Origin: Arthrobacter wenxiniae
Lineage (GTDB): Bacteria > Actinomycetota > Actinomycetes > Actinomycetales > Micrococcaceae
Length of the DNA stretch: 64,000 bases
Reading direction: 5' to 3'
Assembly (NCBI RefSeq): GCF_013376105.1
Contig: NZ_JAAMFM010000002.1
Coordinates: 248,001 to 312,000, forward strand
Positions 43,571 to 51,744 of this stretch are shown here, one piece after another. Numbering within the stretch: the first letter of the stretch is position 1; the number at the start of each line of letters is the position of its first letter. The position numbers were made by a program, and so were the translations under genes. The notes under the pieces were generated by a model. It had not been told where the DNA came from. It made no database searches and saw only the letters and a program-made list of their open reading frames with translations.

Positions 43571-45349
43571 GTGGACCATTTCACCCCCGCCACCGACCCG
43601 GTTGCGGGCAGCGTGGCCATCTCGGCTCTCATGGCGCTGCTACCGCTCATAACGTTCGTCGTCCTTCTGGCCGTCGTGAAGACCAAGGCCCACGTGGCCG
43701 GCGCCTGGTCCCTGCTGGCGGCCGTGGCGGTCGCCGTGCTGGGCTATCACATGCCGATTGGCCTGGCCGCGCTGTCAGCGTCGCAGGGCGCCGTGTTTGG
43801 CGCGTTCCCGGTGCTGTGGATCGTCATCATGGCCGTGTGGCTCTACCGCGTCACCGTCATCAGCGGCCGCTTCGAGGACCTGCGCGGCATCTTCGACGTG
43901 ATCGGCGGCCGCGACGTCCGCGTCCAGGCCATCCTCGTCGCCTTCTGCTTTGGCGGCCTGCTCGAAGCCCTGGCCGGATTCGGCGCGCCCGTGGCGATCA
44001 CGGCCACGATGCTCATCGCCCTTGGCCTGTCACCCCTGCGGGCGGCCGCCACCGTGCTCGTGGCGAACACCGCCCCCGTCGCCTTCGGCGCCATCGCCAT
44101 CCCGATCACCACCGCCGCCGGGCTGACCGGCCTGGACGCGGGCCACATCGGCGCCATCGTCGGGCGCCAGGCGCCGGTCCTCGCCGTGATCGTGCCGCTG
44201 ATCCTGCTGGTCATCCTCGACGGCGTGCGCGGCCTGCGCGAGTGCTGGCCCGTCGCCCTCGTGACCGGCCTGTGCTTCGGCATCGCCCAGTTCCTGTGTT
44301 CCAACTACTTCTCCTACGAGCTGACCGACATCGTCGCGTCCCTCGTGGGCCTGGCCGGGGCGTACCTGTTCCTGCGTGTGTGGAAGTCCAGGGGCCACGA
44401 CGCGGCCCGCGAACGCCTCACTGTGGGCGCCCTGGCCGGCGCCCTGGCTGGTGGTTCCGCCCCGGCCACGGGGTCCGCCCGCCCCGGCGGTCCGGTTTCC
44501 GCAGGCGGCGAAGCCACGCAAGGCAGCGCGGCGCCGGCCGGGGACCCCGCGAAGCTCACCGGCGCCCGGGTGTGGCTGGCGCTGTTCCCCTACCTGCTGG
44601 TCATCGTGGTCTTCGGCATCGCAAACCTCTGGAAGCTCGGCGTCAACATTCCCGCCTGGCTGGCCACAACGAACGTCCACGTGCCGTGGCCGGTGCTGCA
44701 CGGCGCGATCGTGGACGCGGCCGGCAAGCCCGTCTCCTCGACCGTGTACAACTTCCAGTGGCTTTCCAGCCCCGGCACGCTGCTGCTGATCACGGGCCTG
44801 ATCGTTGCCGCCGTGTATGCCGCCTTTGACGGCGGGGGCCGGTTCCCCATCACCATGCGCCAGGCCGTGGCCGCGATCTACCACACCATGTACAACATGC
44901 GCTGGGCGGGGGCGACCATCATGCTGGTCCTCGCGCTGGCGTACGTCATGAACCTCTCCGGGCAGACCGTGGCGATCGGCACCTGGCTGGCCAGCACGGG
45001 CGGCTTCTTTGCCTTCCTTTCCCCCGTGCTGGGCTGGATGGGCACTGCCGTCACCGGCTCGGACACCTCCTCCAACGCACTGTTCGCGAAGCTGCAGCAG
45101 GCCGCCGGCATCAAGGCCGGCATCGACCCCCACCTGCTCGTGGCGGCCAACTCCTCCGGCGGCGTCGTCGGCAAGCTGATCAGCCCGCAAAATCTCGCCA
45201 TCGCCGCCACGGCCGTGGGCATGGACGGCCAGGAGTCGGTCCTCCTGCGCAAGGTGATCGGCTGGAGCGTGGGCATGCTCGCGGTGCTGTGCATCCTGGT
45301 CTACCTCCAGTCAACGCCCGTGCTGGGCTGGATGCTGCCGCGGGCGTAA
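43571..45349 (+). CDS. lldP: L-lactate permease (LctP/LldP family)
   Basis: The 592-residue membrane protein has about 12-14 hydrophobic segments and the family motifs GAFPVLWIVIMAVWLYRVTV, GGLLEALAGFGAPVAIT, SPLRAAATVLVANTAPVAFGAI and, near the end, TGSDTSSNALFAKLQQ and NSSGGVVGKLISPQNLAIA. An Ala/Gly/Pro-rich cytoplasmic loop of about 50 residues interrupts the middle. The start is a GTG preceded by GGGGA. It imports lactate for the LutABC complex encoded divergently. Confidence 0.94.
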   Translation: MDHFTPATDPVAGSVAISALMALLPLITFVVLLAVVKTKAHVAGAWSLLAAVAVAVLGYHMPIGLAALSASQGAVFGAFPVLWIVIMAVWLYRVTVISGRFEDLRGIFDVIGGRDVRVQAILVAFCFGGLLEALAGFGAPVAITATMLIALGLSPLRAAATVLVANTAPVAFGAIAIPITTAAGLTGLDAGHIGAIVGRQAPVLAVIVPLILLVILDGVRGLRECWPVALVTGLCFGIAQFLCSNYFSYELTDIVASLVGLAGAYLFLRVWKSRGHDAARERLTVGALAGALAGGSAPATGSARPGGPVSAGGEATQGSAAPAGDPAKLTGARVWLALFPYLLVIVVFGIANLWKLGVNIPAWLATTNVHVPWPVLHGAIVDAAGKPVSSTVYNFQWLSSPGTLLLITGLIVAAVYAAFDGGGRFPITMRQAVAAIYHTMYNMRWAGATIMLVLALAYVMNLSGQTVAIGTWLASTGGFFAFLSPVLGWMGTAVTGSDTSSNALFAKLQQAAGIKAGIDPHLLVAANSSGGVVGKLISPQNLAIAATAVGMDGQESVLLRKVIGWSVGMLAVLCILVYLQSTPVLGWMLPRA

Positions 45350-45386
45350 TGCCTTGAAGCCCGCAGGCCCGTGGCAGGATGGATCC

Positions 45387-46106
45387 GTGACAGGGACAAC
45401 GGATCGGGCCGCGGGCCCGCGCGCGTACGAGGCCGTGCTGGCCAGCATCGAGGCCGAGCTGCGGTCAGGGGAGCTGAACATCGGCGACCGCCTCCCGGGC
45501 GAGCGCACCCTCTCCGAAAAGCACGGCATCTCACGCGCCTCGGTGCGCGACGCCATCCGCATCCTGGACGTCATGGGCCTGGTGCGCACCGCGACCGGGT
45601 CGGGTCCGAATTCAGGGACCATTCTCATCTCCGACCCCGCGGCCGGACTGTCCTCGACGCTGCGCCTGCACGTGGCCAGCCGGCACCTGCCCGTCGCCGA
45701 CATCGTCCAGGCCCGCATCCTGTTGGAAACCTGGGCCGCCGCCGCAGCGACGGAGCGTCCCCTCGACGAACCGTCCCTGGCCCGCGCCGCGGAGCTGCTC
45801 GCCCGGATGGACGACCCCGCACTGGACCGCGAGGCCTTCCACGACCTCGACTCGCAGTTCCACGTGCTGCTGAGCACTCTCGCCGGCAATGCCGTCGTCT
45901 CCGCCATGATGGAGTCCCTGCGCCTGTCCATCATGGACTACGTCCGCCACTCCGTCACGACCGACGAGCAGTGGCAGCCCGTCGGCCAGGCCCTGCGCAC
46001 CCAACACCACGGCATCCTCGACGCCGTCACCGCGCGCGACGGGGAGCTGGCTGCCCGCCTGCTGCGCGACCACATCGAATGGTTCTTCACCCAGACCTCC
46101 CATTGA
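45387..46106 (+). CDS. FadR-subfamily GntR regulator, probable lactate-responsive repressor
   Basis: The 239-residue protein has a GntR winged helix (about 15-80: LPGERTLSEKHGISRASVRDAIRILDVMGLVR) and an all-helical FCD effector domain (about 105-235) with the metal-binding pattern Asp...His...His (FHDLDSQFHVLL, HHGILDAV, LRDHIEWF). I choose the GTG at 45387, after AGGATGG; a TTG at 45354 would add 11 residues. It follows the permease by 37 bases. Its likely targets are the three TGGTCNGACCA palindromes 2 kb upstream. Confidence 0.88.
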   Translation: MTGTTDRAAGPRAYEAVLASIEAELRSGELNIGDRLPGERTLSEKHGISRASVRDAIRILDVMGLVRTATGSGPNSGTILISDPAAGLSSTLRLHVASRHLPVADIVQARILLETWAAAAATERPLDEPSLARAAELLARMDDPALDREAFHDLDSQFHVLLSTLAGNAVVSAMMESLRLSIMDYVRHSVTTDEQWQPVGQALRTQHHGILDAVTARDGELAARLLRDHIEWFFTQTSH

Positions 46107-46170
46107 TCCCGCAAGGAGTGGGCGCCCACGCCCGCTCCGCGCAGGGAAACCAGCCACACTTTCACGCGGC

Positions 46171-46201
46171 GCCAATCCAAGACCGGGATGCCTACGAACG
46201 A
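46171..46201 (+). promoter_or_regulatory. Candidate SigK promoter upstream of the DUF4383 gene
   Basis: CCAATCC (46171-46177), 15 bases, then ACGAACGAC (46193-46201). Spacing and -35 match are identical to those of the three other sites in this block; the -10 deviates at the first base. It lies 79 bases before the DUF4383 start and points toward it. Confidence 0.6.
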
Positions 46202-46203
46202 CC

Positions 46204-46231
46204 GTCACGGGAACAGTCCAGTTCCCGTGAC
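46204..46231. promoter_or_regulatory. Strong 11-bp inverted repeat in the DUF4383 leader
   Basis: GTCACGGGAAC and GTTCCCGTGAC form a perfect 11-bp stem with a 6-base loop, immediately after the candidate -10 box. It would be at the 5' end of the transcript, so it may be an operator, an RNA stability hairpin or the terminator of the upstream regulator gene. There is no T run. Confidence 0.6.
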
Positions 46232-46279
46232 AGCCGGCGCGGAGACGCAACTCCGCCCTTGGAAAAAGGATTGAAAGCC

Positions 46280-46684
46280 ATGCGCACATCACCGAACCGC
46301 CTGCTCGCCACGATTTTTGGAGCCGTCTACCTGTTGGTGGGCGTGGTCGGGTTCCTTGTCACCAGCGGGGTCGGGTTTTTTGCCACGGAGGGACGGAACC
46401 TGATCGTCTTCGAGGTCAACCCGCTGCACAACATCATTCATCTGGCCATCGGCGCGGCCCTGCTGCTTGCCGGGCTGGGTTCCGTGACCGCGGCCAAGAC
46501 CGCCAATTCAACCGTGGGCGCGGTGTACCTGCTCGTTGGCATCGTGGGCCTTTTCCTGACCTCGTCCGCATTGAACATCATCGCACTCAACGGCGCGGAC
46601 AACGTCCTGCACCTGGCCAGCGCACTGGTGCTGTTGACGGTCGGCCTGTCCCAGGACCGCACCGCCGCCGCCCGGACCGCCTAG
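46280..46684 (+). CDS. DUF4383 four-helix membrane protein
   Basis: The 134-residue protein has four predicted spans arranged as two similar halves, each beginning with a VYLLVGVVG/VYLLVGIVG motif followed by LHN(I/V)IHL or NVLHLASA. This matches DUF4383 proteins of actinobacteria, whose role is unknown. The next gene starts 2 bases after its stop, so the two form an operon, apparently from the SigK-type promoter at 46171. Confidence 0.85.
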   Translation: MRTSPNRLLATIFGAVYLLVGVVGFLVTSGVGFFATEGRNLIVFEVNPLHNIIHLAIGAALLLAGLGSVTAAKTANSTVGAVYLLVGIVGLFLTSSALNIIALNGADNVLHLASALVLLTVGLSQDRTAAARTA

Positions 46685-46686
46685 CC

Positions 46687-47370
46687 ATGACCGCCCTGCG
46701 CACTGCCCACGCCCCCGCCGGTCAGGTTTCCCGCCGCCGGGCCTCCACCGGGTCCGGCGGCGAGCTTGCCAGCCTCTGCGTCGGCATCGCCGCCGTGGGC
46801 ATGGCCGCGCTGGGCAGCGCCGCCTCCTCCAGCCTGGCCGCCAGCCTGAACGGCACGGCCGGGCTGGCGGCGTGGTGGGGCTGGGCGGCCGCGATCGGTT
46901 CCGCCGGCTGGGCGGGGACGGCCTTGCTTTACGCCGTTGCCACCCTCCGGGCCGGCCACCTGCCGCTGCCCGGCCTGGCAGTCCGGGCCGTGGGCGTGGC
47001 GGTGTCCGTCCACCTGGCCGGCGTCCTCATTGGCCTCTGGCGCGTGCCCGAGGAATCCAGGTTCCTGGACGTGACCGTGGCATCGCTGCTGGTGCTTGAG
47101 CTGTCCGTTCTTGCCCTCATGGGCTGGCAGCGCAATAAGGCGGCCCGGACGCCGTCAGGGCCCGGTGCCGGGTGGAAGCCGTCACCCCTGGGAGTTGTCG
47201 GCACGATGTTTGCGGCGTCGATCCTGGTGGCCTCCGTTGCCACTTTGGGACTGGCGGCCTCCACCGCCGGGCAGCTGGCCGTCCCGCACTCCGGGCACGG
47301 CTCCCACGGTCCCGGCGGTCCCCTGCCCTCCAACCTGGAACAGTTGAAGCACTCCGGCCACCACCATTGA
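46687..47370 (+). CDS. Unknown integral membrane protein with His-rich C terminus
   Basis: The 227-residue protein has five or six hydrophobic segments and ends in a short tail rich in His and Gly (PHSGHGSHGPGG, then HSGHHH). I do not recognise a family. The tail could bind copper, zinc or nickel. It is coupled to the DUF4383 gene and convergent, with 3 bases between, to the lipoprotein gene. The genomic setting next to a cupredoxin-like lipoprotein makes a metal-related role worth testing. Confidence 0.75.
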   Translation: MTALRTAHAPAGQVSRRRASTGSGGELASLCVGIAAVGMAALGSAASSSLAASLNGTAGLAAWWGWAAAIGSAGWAGTALLYAVATLRAGHLPLPGLAVRAVGVAVSVHLAGVLIGLWRVPEESRFLDVTVASLLVLELSVLALMGWQRNKAARTPSGPGAGWKPSPLGVVGTMFAASILVASVATLGLAASTAGQLAVPHSGHGSHGPGGPLPSNLEQLKHSGHHH

Positions 47371-47373
47371 TCG

Positions 47374-47994
47374 CTAGTGTTCGCTCCAGCAGGCCAGGAT
47401 GGTGGTGGCCATCTGGTAGGCGAAGGCGGGGCGCCGGACGTGGTTGATGCCGGCAGTGGCCGGCATCGTGGTGGCGTCCACGTGCAGCACCATGTTGTCC
47501 TTGGCGAAGACCACGGCGCCCGCCTCCGACTGGTAACCGGGCAATCCGAGGTTGGACAAGCCCTGGATGGGCTTGGCGTCAAGCGACCCCGCCAGCGCCG
47601 CGGCGCCTGCCTGTGCTGCCGTGGCCGCGGGGTACACCTGGACGGACATCGTCAAGGTTCCGTCCGACAAGGCATAGTGGCAGGCATAAACGCTGCCGTT
47701 CCACGACCAGCTCGCCTTTGGTGGCGAGGGGAGCCCGAGGATCTTGGCGACGTTGCCCCTGGCCTCCGCGGAACAGACCATGGCGGCGGCCTCCGGCGGC
47801 GTTCCGGCCGGCTTCCCGCTGGCCGTCCCCGCACCGGCCGCCTTCCCGCCCGCTGCGGGACCCTGCGTTGCTGCCTGCGTTGCCGCCTGCGTTGCGGCGG
47901 ACTGCACGGAGGGGGATGCGGCAGTGCCTGCTGCGCACCCGCCCAACGGGATTGCCCCCACGGCCAGGCCCGTGATTGTTAGCTGCTTGTTCAT
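47374..47994 (-). CDS. Secreted lipoprotein of unknown family
   Basis: The ATG at 47994 follows AGGGA and gives 206 residues with a lipoprotein signal ending in L-G-G-C (Cys near residue 20). A Ser/Ala/Thr linker follows, with an AATQ unit repeated three times, and then a domain of about 140 residues with three Cys residues (MVCSAEA, YACHYA, LACWSEH) that could form disulfides. The pattern recalls DUF3558-like lipoproteins but I cannot assign it. It is the last gene of a minus-strand run that starts at the CHRD-like gene. Confidence 0.78.
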   Translation of the reverse strand: MNKQLTITGLAVGAIPLGGCAAGTAASPSVQSAATQAATQAATQGPAAGGKAAGAGTASGKPAGTPPEAAAMVCSAEARGNVAKILGLPSPPKASWSWNGSVYACHYALSDGTLTMSVQVYPAATAAQAGAAALAGSLDAKPIQGLSNLGLPGYQSEAGAVVFAKDNMVLHVDATTMPATAGINHVRRPAFAYQMATTILACWSEH

Positions 47995-48028
47995 TTCCCT
48001 GCCTTTTCTTCCCATCATTCATTGCCGG

Positions 48029-48464
48029 CTAGCGGACGGTCAGGACACCGTGCATGCCGGCCGTGGCGTCGCCGTGGAACGGGTAGCTGCCCGGTTCACC
48101 GGGTGCCTTGAAGGTTGCCGTGGCGCCGGCGGCAACCTTGACGCTGAAGCTGTGGCCGTCGTCGGAGGTGACTGTGTAGGCGGCGGTGTCCATGTTCATC
48201 ACGGTGACCATGGACCCGGCCGCCACCGGGGCGGCATTGCGGCAGTGTCCCGATTCGAGGTGAATCATGCCGCTCATGGCATTCCCCGAGCCGGTCATGG
48301 CCGGCATGGGGGTGCCGGCCGCCAGGGCAGGCGCGGCCGGGGGTGCCGGCCGCCGGGGCAGGCGCGGCCGGGGTGGTGCCGGCAGACGGGGTGGTGCTGC
48401 AGCCGCCCAGGACCAGCATGGCTGCCAGGGCCGCGGCGGCGGTGAGTTGTCGTTGAGTTTTCAT
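48029..48464 (-). pseudogene. Cupredoxin-like lipoprotein gene out of frame through a 31-bp tandem duplication
   Basis: From the ATG at 48464 the frame encodes a lipoprotein signal (LVLGGC) and an Ala/Pro linker. The mature domain, SFSVKVAAGATATFKAPGEP to AGMHGVLTV, is in another frame. The break coincides with a 31-bp direct duplication (48308-48338, 48339-48369). Removing one copy gives 405 bases, an intact 134-residue protein. In the cupredoxin-like end the usual Cys and second His copper ligands are not seen (YPFHGDATAGMHG). It could be a pseudogene, a phase-variable gene or an assembly artefact. Confidence 0.82.
48308..48369. repeat. 31-bp tandem duplication causing the frameshift
   Basis: Two head-to-tail 31-base units, beginning GGGGGTGCCGGCCGCC at 48308 and 48339, differ at one base. 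Because 31 is not a multiple of three, copy number decides whether the lipoprotein reads through. Confidence 0.9.
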
Positions 48465-48513
48465 GATCGTCCAATCCAAGGAATTCTTCCGCCGGGTTCC
48501 GGTCGCTGGCGGG

Positions 48514-49236
48514 CTACGGGGTGTGGCTGGAGACCAGGTGGCCGTAGACGACGGTGTTTTCGGTCCATTCACCGGTGGTTTGGTTGAACCCGCCGCAGGT
48601 GATGAGGCGGATTTCGGCGCGGTTGGTGTTGCCATAGACGGCCAAGGTGGGGAAGGTGGCCTTTTTGACCTCCGCGAGCTTGTCCACCTGGAAGACTGCG
48701 ACGCTGTGGTCCGCACGCGTCACGGAGAACCGTTGGCCCCGCCTCATTTCATGGAGCCGGTAAAACAGGCCTTCAGGCGAGGCGAGGTTGTTGACGTGGC
48801 CCAGGATGACGGCGGGACCCAGCTGCCCGGGCGTAGGCGAGTATTTGTACCAGCCCCCGGGGTCTCCGGGCTGGCCGCCGGGCACGTCCATGCTGCCGTC
48901 GGCAGCCTGCCCCAGGGGCACCAGCAAAGTGTTGATGCCGATTTCGGGCACCTGCAGCCTGACCGGAATGGAAGCCGGAAGGATGGGGCCCACAACGGCC
49001 GGCCCGGCCGGCCTGGCAGGTGCCGTGGCCGGGGCCGCGGAAGGCGACACGGACGACGTCGGGCGCGGGGTTGCGCTGGGGCGGGCCGGCGCCGCAAGGG
49101 CCGTGGACGGCGCAGCTGCCGCGACTCCGGGACTTTGGGGGGCACACGCCGTGGTGCCGAGCAAAACGCCGGCGAGCAGGAGGCCGGCCGCCGCGGATGC
49201 GGCAAGGCGCCCGCGGCGGCTGGTCTTGTCCTTCAT
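48514..49236 (-). CDS. Class F-like sortase
   Basis: The 240-residue protein has an N-terminal signal/anchor with a possible lipobox (GTTAC), a 50-residue Ala/Pro/Ser linker, and a sortase domain from about residue 85: VRLQVPEIGINTLLVPLG, catalytic His in VILGHVNN, catalytic Cys in LITCGGFNQTTGEW. The GH-x-N and LITCGG motifs and the small size fit class F sortases of actinobacteria, with Arg in the final strands. It would attach proteins to the cell wall. The upstream CHRD-like gene, 16 bases away, encodes a candidate substrate. Confidence 0.88.
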   Translation of the reverse strand: MKDKTSRRGRLAASAAAGLLLAGVLLGTTACAPQSPGVAAAAPSTALAAPARPSATPRPTSSVSPSAAPATAPARPAGPAVVGPILPASIPVRLQVPEIGINTLLVPLGQAADGSMDVPGGQPGDPGGWYKYSPTPGQLGPAVILGHVNNLASPEGLFYRLHEMRRGQRFSVTRADHSVAVFQVDKLAEVKKATFPTLAVYGNTNRAEIRLITCGGFNQTTGEWTENTVVYGHLVSSHTP

Positions 49237-49252
49237 GGTGATTCAGGCCCCG

Positions 49253-50047
49253 TCAGTTCGACGCGGTCTTCTTGCGGCGCAAGGCCACAAAGGCGCCCGC
49301 GGCCAGCACCAATGTGCCTGCCCCCGCGAACAGCCCCAGCTCGGGCGACGTTGCGGTGCTGGCCAGCGCCGCCGTCTGGGCCAGGCCCGTGCCGGGGGCC
49401 CCGCCGGGCATCGCACCCATCTGGGATGCAACAATGGAGCCGCACAGGGCCGGTGACGTGGCGGCCAGGGGCAGGGAAGGCACCAGATCGCTCTTTTCCT
49501 TCTGTGCGGCGGCCGTCAGGGTGGCCGGGTCCAAGCCGTGGACCACCACGACGCCGGTCCCGGCCTTGAGCGCGGCGATGGTTGCCGCGTTCATGGTGAA
49601 TGAGCGCTGATAGCTGTAGGAGGCGCCCATGCCGGCCACCTTCAGGTCCAGGGCAGCCTTGTCACTGGTGTCGCCGCTGGTGGAAAGGGTGGTGCCGATC
49701 TTTCCGTAGGACGGGCCGCCCTCGGTGGTGCTGATGACCCCGTCCTTGTTGGTGTCGGCGGCCGGAGTGGGGCACACGCCTTGGCCGCCGATGTGGATGT
49801 GCTGCACGTGCGGGTAGGGCGCGCCGTTGAAGGTGGCCGCCAGCCCGCTGACATTCTCGGTGACCGTTGCCTGGTCCCCGGTCAGGGAGATCATGACACT
49901 GCCGGTGGCGTTGCTGCCGTTGATGGCGCCAAGGTTGGCCTGCCAGGTGGTGGTTCCGTTGTCGGCGGCCATGGCGCCGGCGCCGGAGAGCGACATGGCG
50001 GCAAGCGCCACTACCGGTGCAATCAGGAAAGCAGATTTCTTGTGCAT
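49253..50047 (-). CDS. Exported CHRD-like domain protein with C-terminal sorting-like tail
   Basis: The ATG at 50047 follows GAGGAGGAA. The 264-residue product has a Sec signal peptide (cleaved after AMA), a CHRD-like domain with HVQHIHIGG and later VVVVHGLDP, and an EF-hand-like DTNKDGVISTTEGG loop. The C terminus is LASTATSPELGLFAGAGTLVLAAGAFVALRRKKTASN-like in layout: a short motif, a membrane span and a basic end, as in sortase substrates, although LASTA is not canonical LPxTG. It is the first gene of the run leading to the sortase and faces a SigK-type promoter. Confidence 0.82.
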   Translation of the reverse strand: MHKKSAFLIAPVVALAAMSLSGAGAMAADNGTTTWQANLGAINGSNATGSVMISLTGDQATVTENVSGLAATFNGAPYPHVQHIHIGGQGVCPTPAADTNKDGVISTTEGGPSYGKIGTTLSTSGDTSDKAALDLKVAGMGASYSYQRSFTMNAATIAALKAGTGVVVVHGLDPATLTAAAQKEKSDLVPSLPLAATSPALCGSIVASQMGAMPGGAPGTGLAQTAALASTATSPELGLFAGAGTLVLAAGAFVALRRKKTASN

Positions 50048-50096
50048 AAGAGATTCCTCCTCATCAAGTGACGGCCCGATTCCCGGGGCGTCAGGT

Positions 50097-50127
50097 GTGA
50101 TTCGGAACACGACACCCCGCGGATTGG
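50097..50127 (-). promoter_or_regulatory. Candidate SigK promoter upstream of the CHRD-like gene
   Basis: On the minus strand CCAATCC (50127-50121), 15 bases, then CCGAATCAC (50105-50097). The start codon is 50 bases further. It is divergent from the similar promoter at 50233 that faces the fasciclin gene. Confidence 0.72.
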
Positions 50128-50232
50128 GGTATTCAACGCTTTTCTTTGGCGACTCCCGGATCTTCCGTAGCCGCACCCGGCGGCCCGGGGACCCCGGGGG
50201 CAAGGCGCAAATTAAAGTTCCCCGGACACGTC

Positions 50233-50263
50233 CCAATCCGGCGGCGGGGATGCTCCGAAGTAC
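50233..50263 (+). promoter_or_regulatory. Candidate SigK promoter upstream of the fasciclin-sigK-rskA operon
   Basis: CCAATCC (50233-50239), 15 bases, then CCGAAGTAC (50255-50263), identical in both boxes and spacing to the site at 52603. The fasciclin start is 105 bases downstream. Control of the sigK operon from here would make the sigma factor autoregulated. Confidence 0.75.
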
Positions 50264-50367
50264 TCCCTGACAGCCCGCACCGCCCGGCGGCATGGAGCAC
50301 GAATGGCCCAGGCGGCGGCAAGGGAAGCAAGCGGAGACCATCCGCTTTCAAGGCATGGAGAACCATC

Positions 50368-51042
50368 ATGAATGCAACGAAGACGTCCACCACCCGCAAG
50401 AGCCTCAGCCTCGGCATGGGACTCCTCGCCATTGCCGCCATGGGCCTGACCGCCTGCAGCGGCGGCAGCACCGCCGCGCCGGCAAAATCGGACGCCCCCA
50501 TGGCCACCTCCGCCCCGGCGGCCACAACCCCCATGGCTGCAGCCGGGGACCTGGTGGGCCCGGGCTGCGCCGCCTATGCTGCGGCCGTCCCGTCAGGCGC
50601 CGGCTCCGTGGCGGGCATGGCCGCCGATCCCGTGGCAACGGCGGCGTCGAACAACCCGCTGCTGAAGACGCTGACCGCGGCAGTGTCCGGGAAGCTGAAC
50701 AAGGACGTGAACCTGGTGGACACCCTGAACTCGGGCCAGTTCACGGTCTTCGCGCCGGTTGACGACGCCTTCGCCAAGATCCCGGCGGCCACCATCGACG
50801 GGCTGAAGACCGACTCAAAGGCGCTGACGTCCATCCTTACCTACCATGTGGTCCCCGGCCAGCTCGCGCCCAGCCAGATCGACGGGACGCATGCCACGGC
50901 CGAAGGCGCCACCGTGAAGGTCACCGGCAGCGGGGACAACATGATGGTCAACGGCGCCAAGGTCGTCTGTGGCGGCGTGAAGACGGCGAACGCCACCGTC
51001 TACCTCATCGACTCCGTCCTGATGCCCCCGGCCAAGAAGTAG
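50368..51042 (+). CDS. Fasciclin (FAS1)-domain lipoprotein, MPT83-like
   Basis: The 224-residue product has a lipoprotein signal with lipobox L-T-A-C, a low-complexity Ala/Pro/Thr linker and one FAS1 domain (about 90-222) with the H1 motif [15 protein letters not shown] and the [10 protein letters not shown] strand. In Mycobacterium tuberculosis the FAS1 proteins MPT70 and MPT83 are the main SigK targets and sit beside sigK, as here. The gene is 90 bases upstream of sigK and faces a candidate SigK promoter. Confidence 0.92.
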   Translation: MNATKTSTTRKSLSLGMGLLAIAAMGLTACSGGSTAAPAKSDAPMATSAPAATTPMAAAGDLVGPGCAAYAAAVPSGAGSVAGMAADPVATAASNNPLLKTLTAAVSGKLNKDVNLVDTLNSGQFTVFAPVDDAFAKIPAATIDGLKTDSKALTSILTYHVVPGQLAPSQIDGTHATAEGATVKVTGSGDNMMVNGAKVVCGGVKTANATVYLIDSVLMPPAKK

Positions 51043-51085
51043 CAGGCCAGGAAGCAGCAGGCAAGAAAGCAGCAGGCCAGGAAGC
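51041..51085. repeat. 15-bp tandem repeat, three copies, at the fasciclin gene 3' end
   Basis: AGCAGGCCAGGAAGC is repeated at 51041, 51056 and 51071 with two differences in the middle copy. It begins within the fasciclin stop codon and lies in the leader of sigK. It contains no obvious hairpin, so read-through into sigK is likely. Confidence 0.75.
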
Positions 51086-51132
51086 AGCCCCGCGGGCAAC
51101 CGCGGGCAACACGGACCGCAAGGAAACGCACC

Positions 51133-51744
51133 ATGGGCAGCAGCCATGACAAAGTAGAGACCATGCGACTGCCTTGGTTGCGGCCGGTGGAGCCCCTTGC
51201 CCCGCCCACGCACGAAGACCTGATCCGCCTCGTCGCCCTCGGCGACGAGGCGGCCTTCGCCGAACTCTACGACGCCGTCGCGCCCCGGGTGTTCGGCCTG
51301 GTGCGCCGCGTGGTCCGCGATCCGTCGCAGAGCCAGGAAGTCACCCAGGAGGTCTTCCTGGACGTCTGGACGCAGGCAGCGCGCTTTGACGCGGACCGGG
51401 GGAAGGCCATGGCCTGGATTCTGGTCATCGCCCACCGCAGGGCCGTGGACCGCGTGCGGGCCAGCCAGGCCAGCCGGGACCGCGACCTTCGCCAAGGCAT
51501 CAAGGAATACCAGGAAAGCTACGACGACGTCGCGGACACCGTGGAAACGACCCTGGAGGCCGAACGGGTCCACAGGGCCCTTGAGACCTTGACGGTCCCC
51601 CAGCAGGAGGCCATCCGCCTGGCCTACTATGGCGGCTACACGCACCAGGAAGTGGCGCAGCTGCTGAACATTCCGGTGGGCACCGCCAAGACAAGAATTC
51701 GTGACGGCATGATCAGACTACAAGACAGGTTAGGGGTGGCGTAA
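51133..51744 (+). CDS. sigK: ECF RNA polymerase sigma factor SigK
   Basis: The 203-residue protein has sigma region 2 (about 38-105: AFAELYDAVAPRVFGLVRRVVRD, EVTQEVFLDVWTQAARFD, WILVIAHRRAVDRVR) and region 4 (about 150-200: LTVPQQEAIRLAYYGGYTHQEVAQLLNIPVGTAKTRIRDG). It resembles actinobacterial SigK. The start follows AAGGAAAC. Its stop overlaps the rskA start by one base (TAATG), typical of sigma/anti-sigma pairs. Four promoter-like sites in the block probably define its target set. Confidence 0.9.
   Translation: MGSSHDKVETMRLPWLRPVEPLAPPTHEDLIRLVALGDEAAFAELYDAVAPRVFGLVRRVVRDPSQSQEVTQEVFLDVWTQAARFDADRGKAMAWILVIAHRRAVDRVRASQASRDRDLRQGIKEYQESYDDVADTVETTLEAERVHRALETLTVPQQEAIRLAYYGGYTHQEVAQLLNIPVGTAKTRIRDGMIRLQDRLGVA

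Noticed and set aside
48471..48501. A further SigK-type -35 box CCAATCC between the sortase and cupredoxin-like genes
   Set aside because: Fifteen bases on, the sequence is CGGGTTCCG, not CCGAA, and it points into the antisense of the sortase gene.
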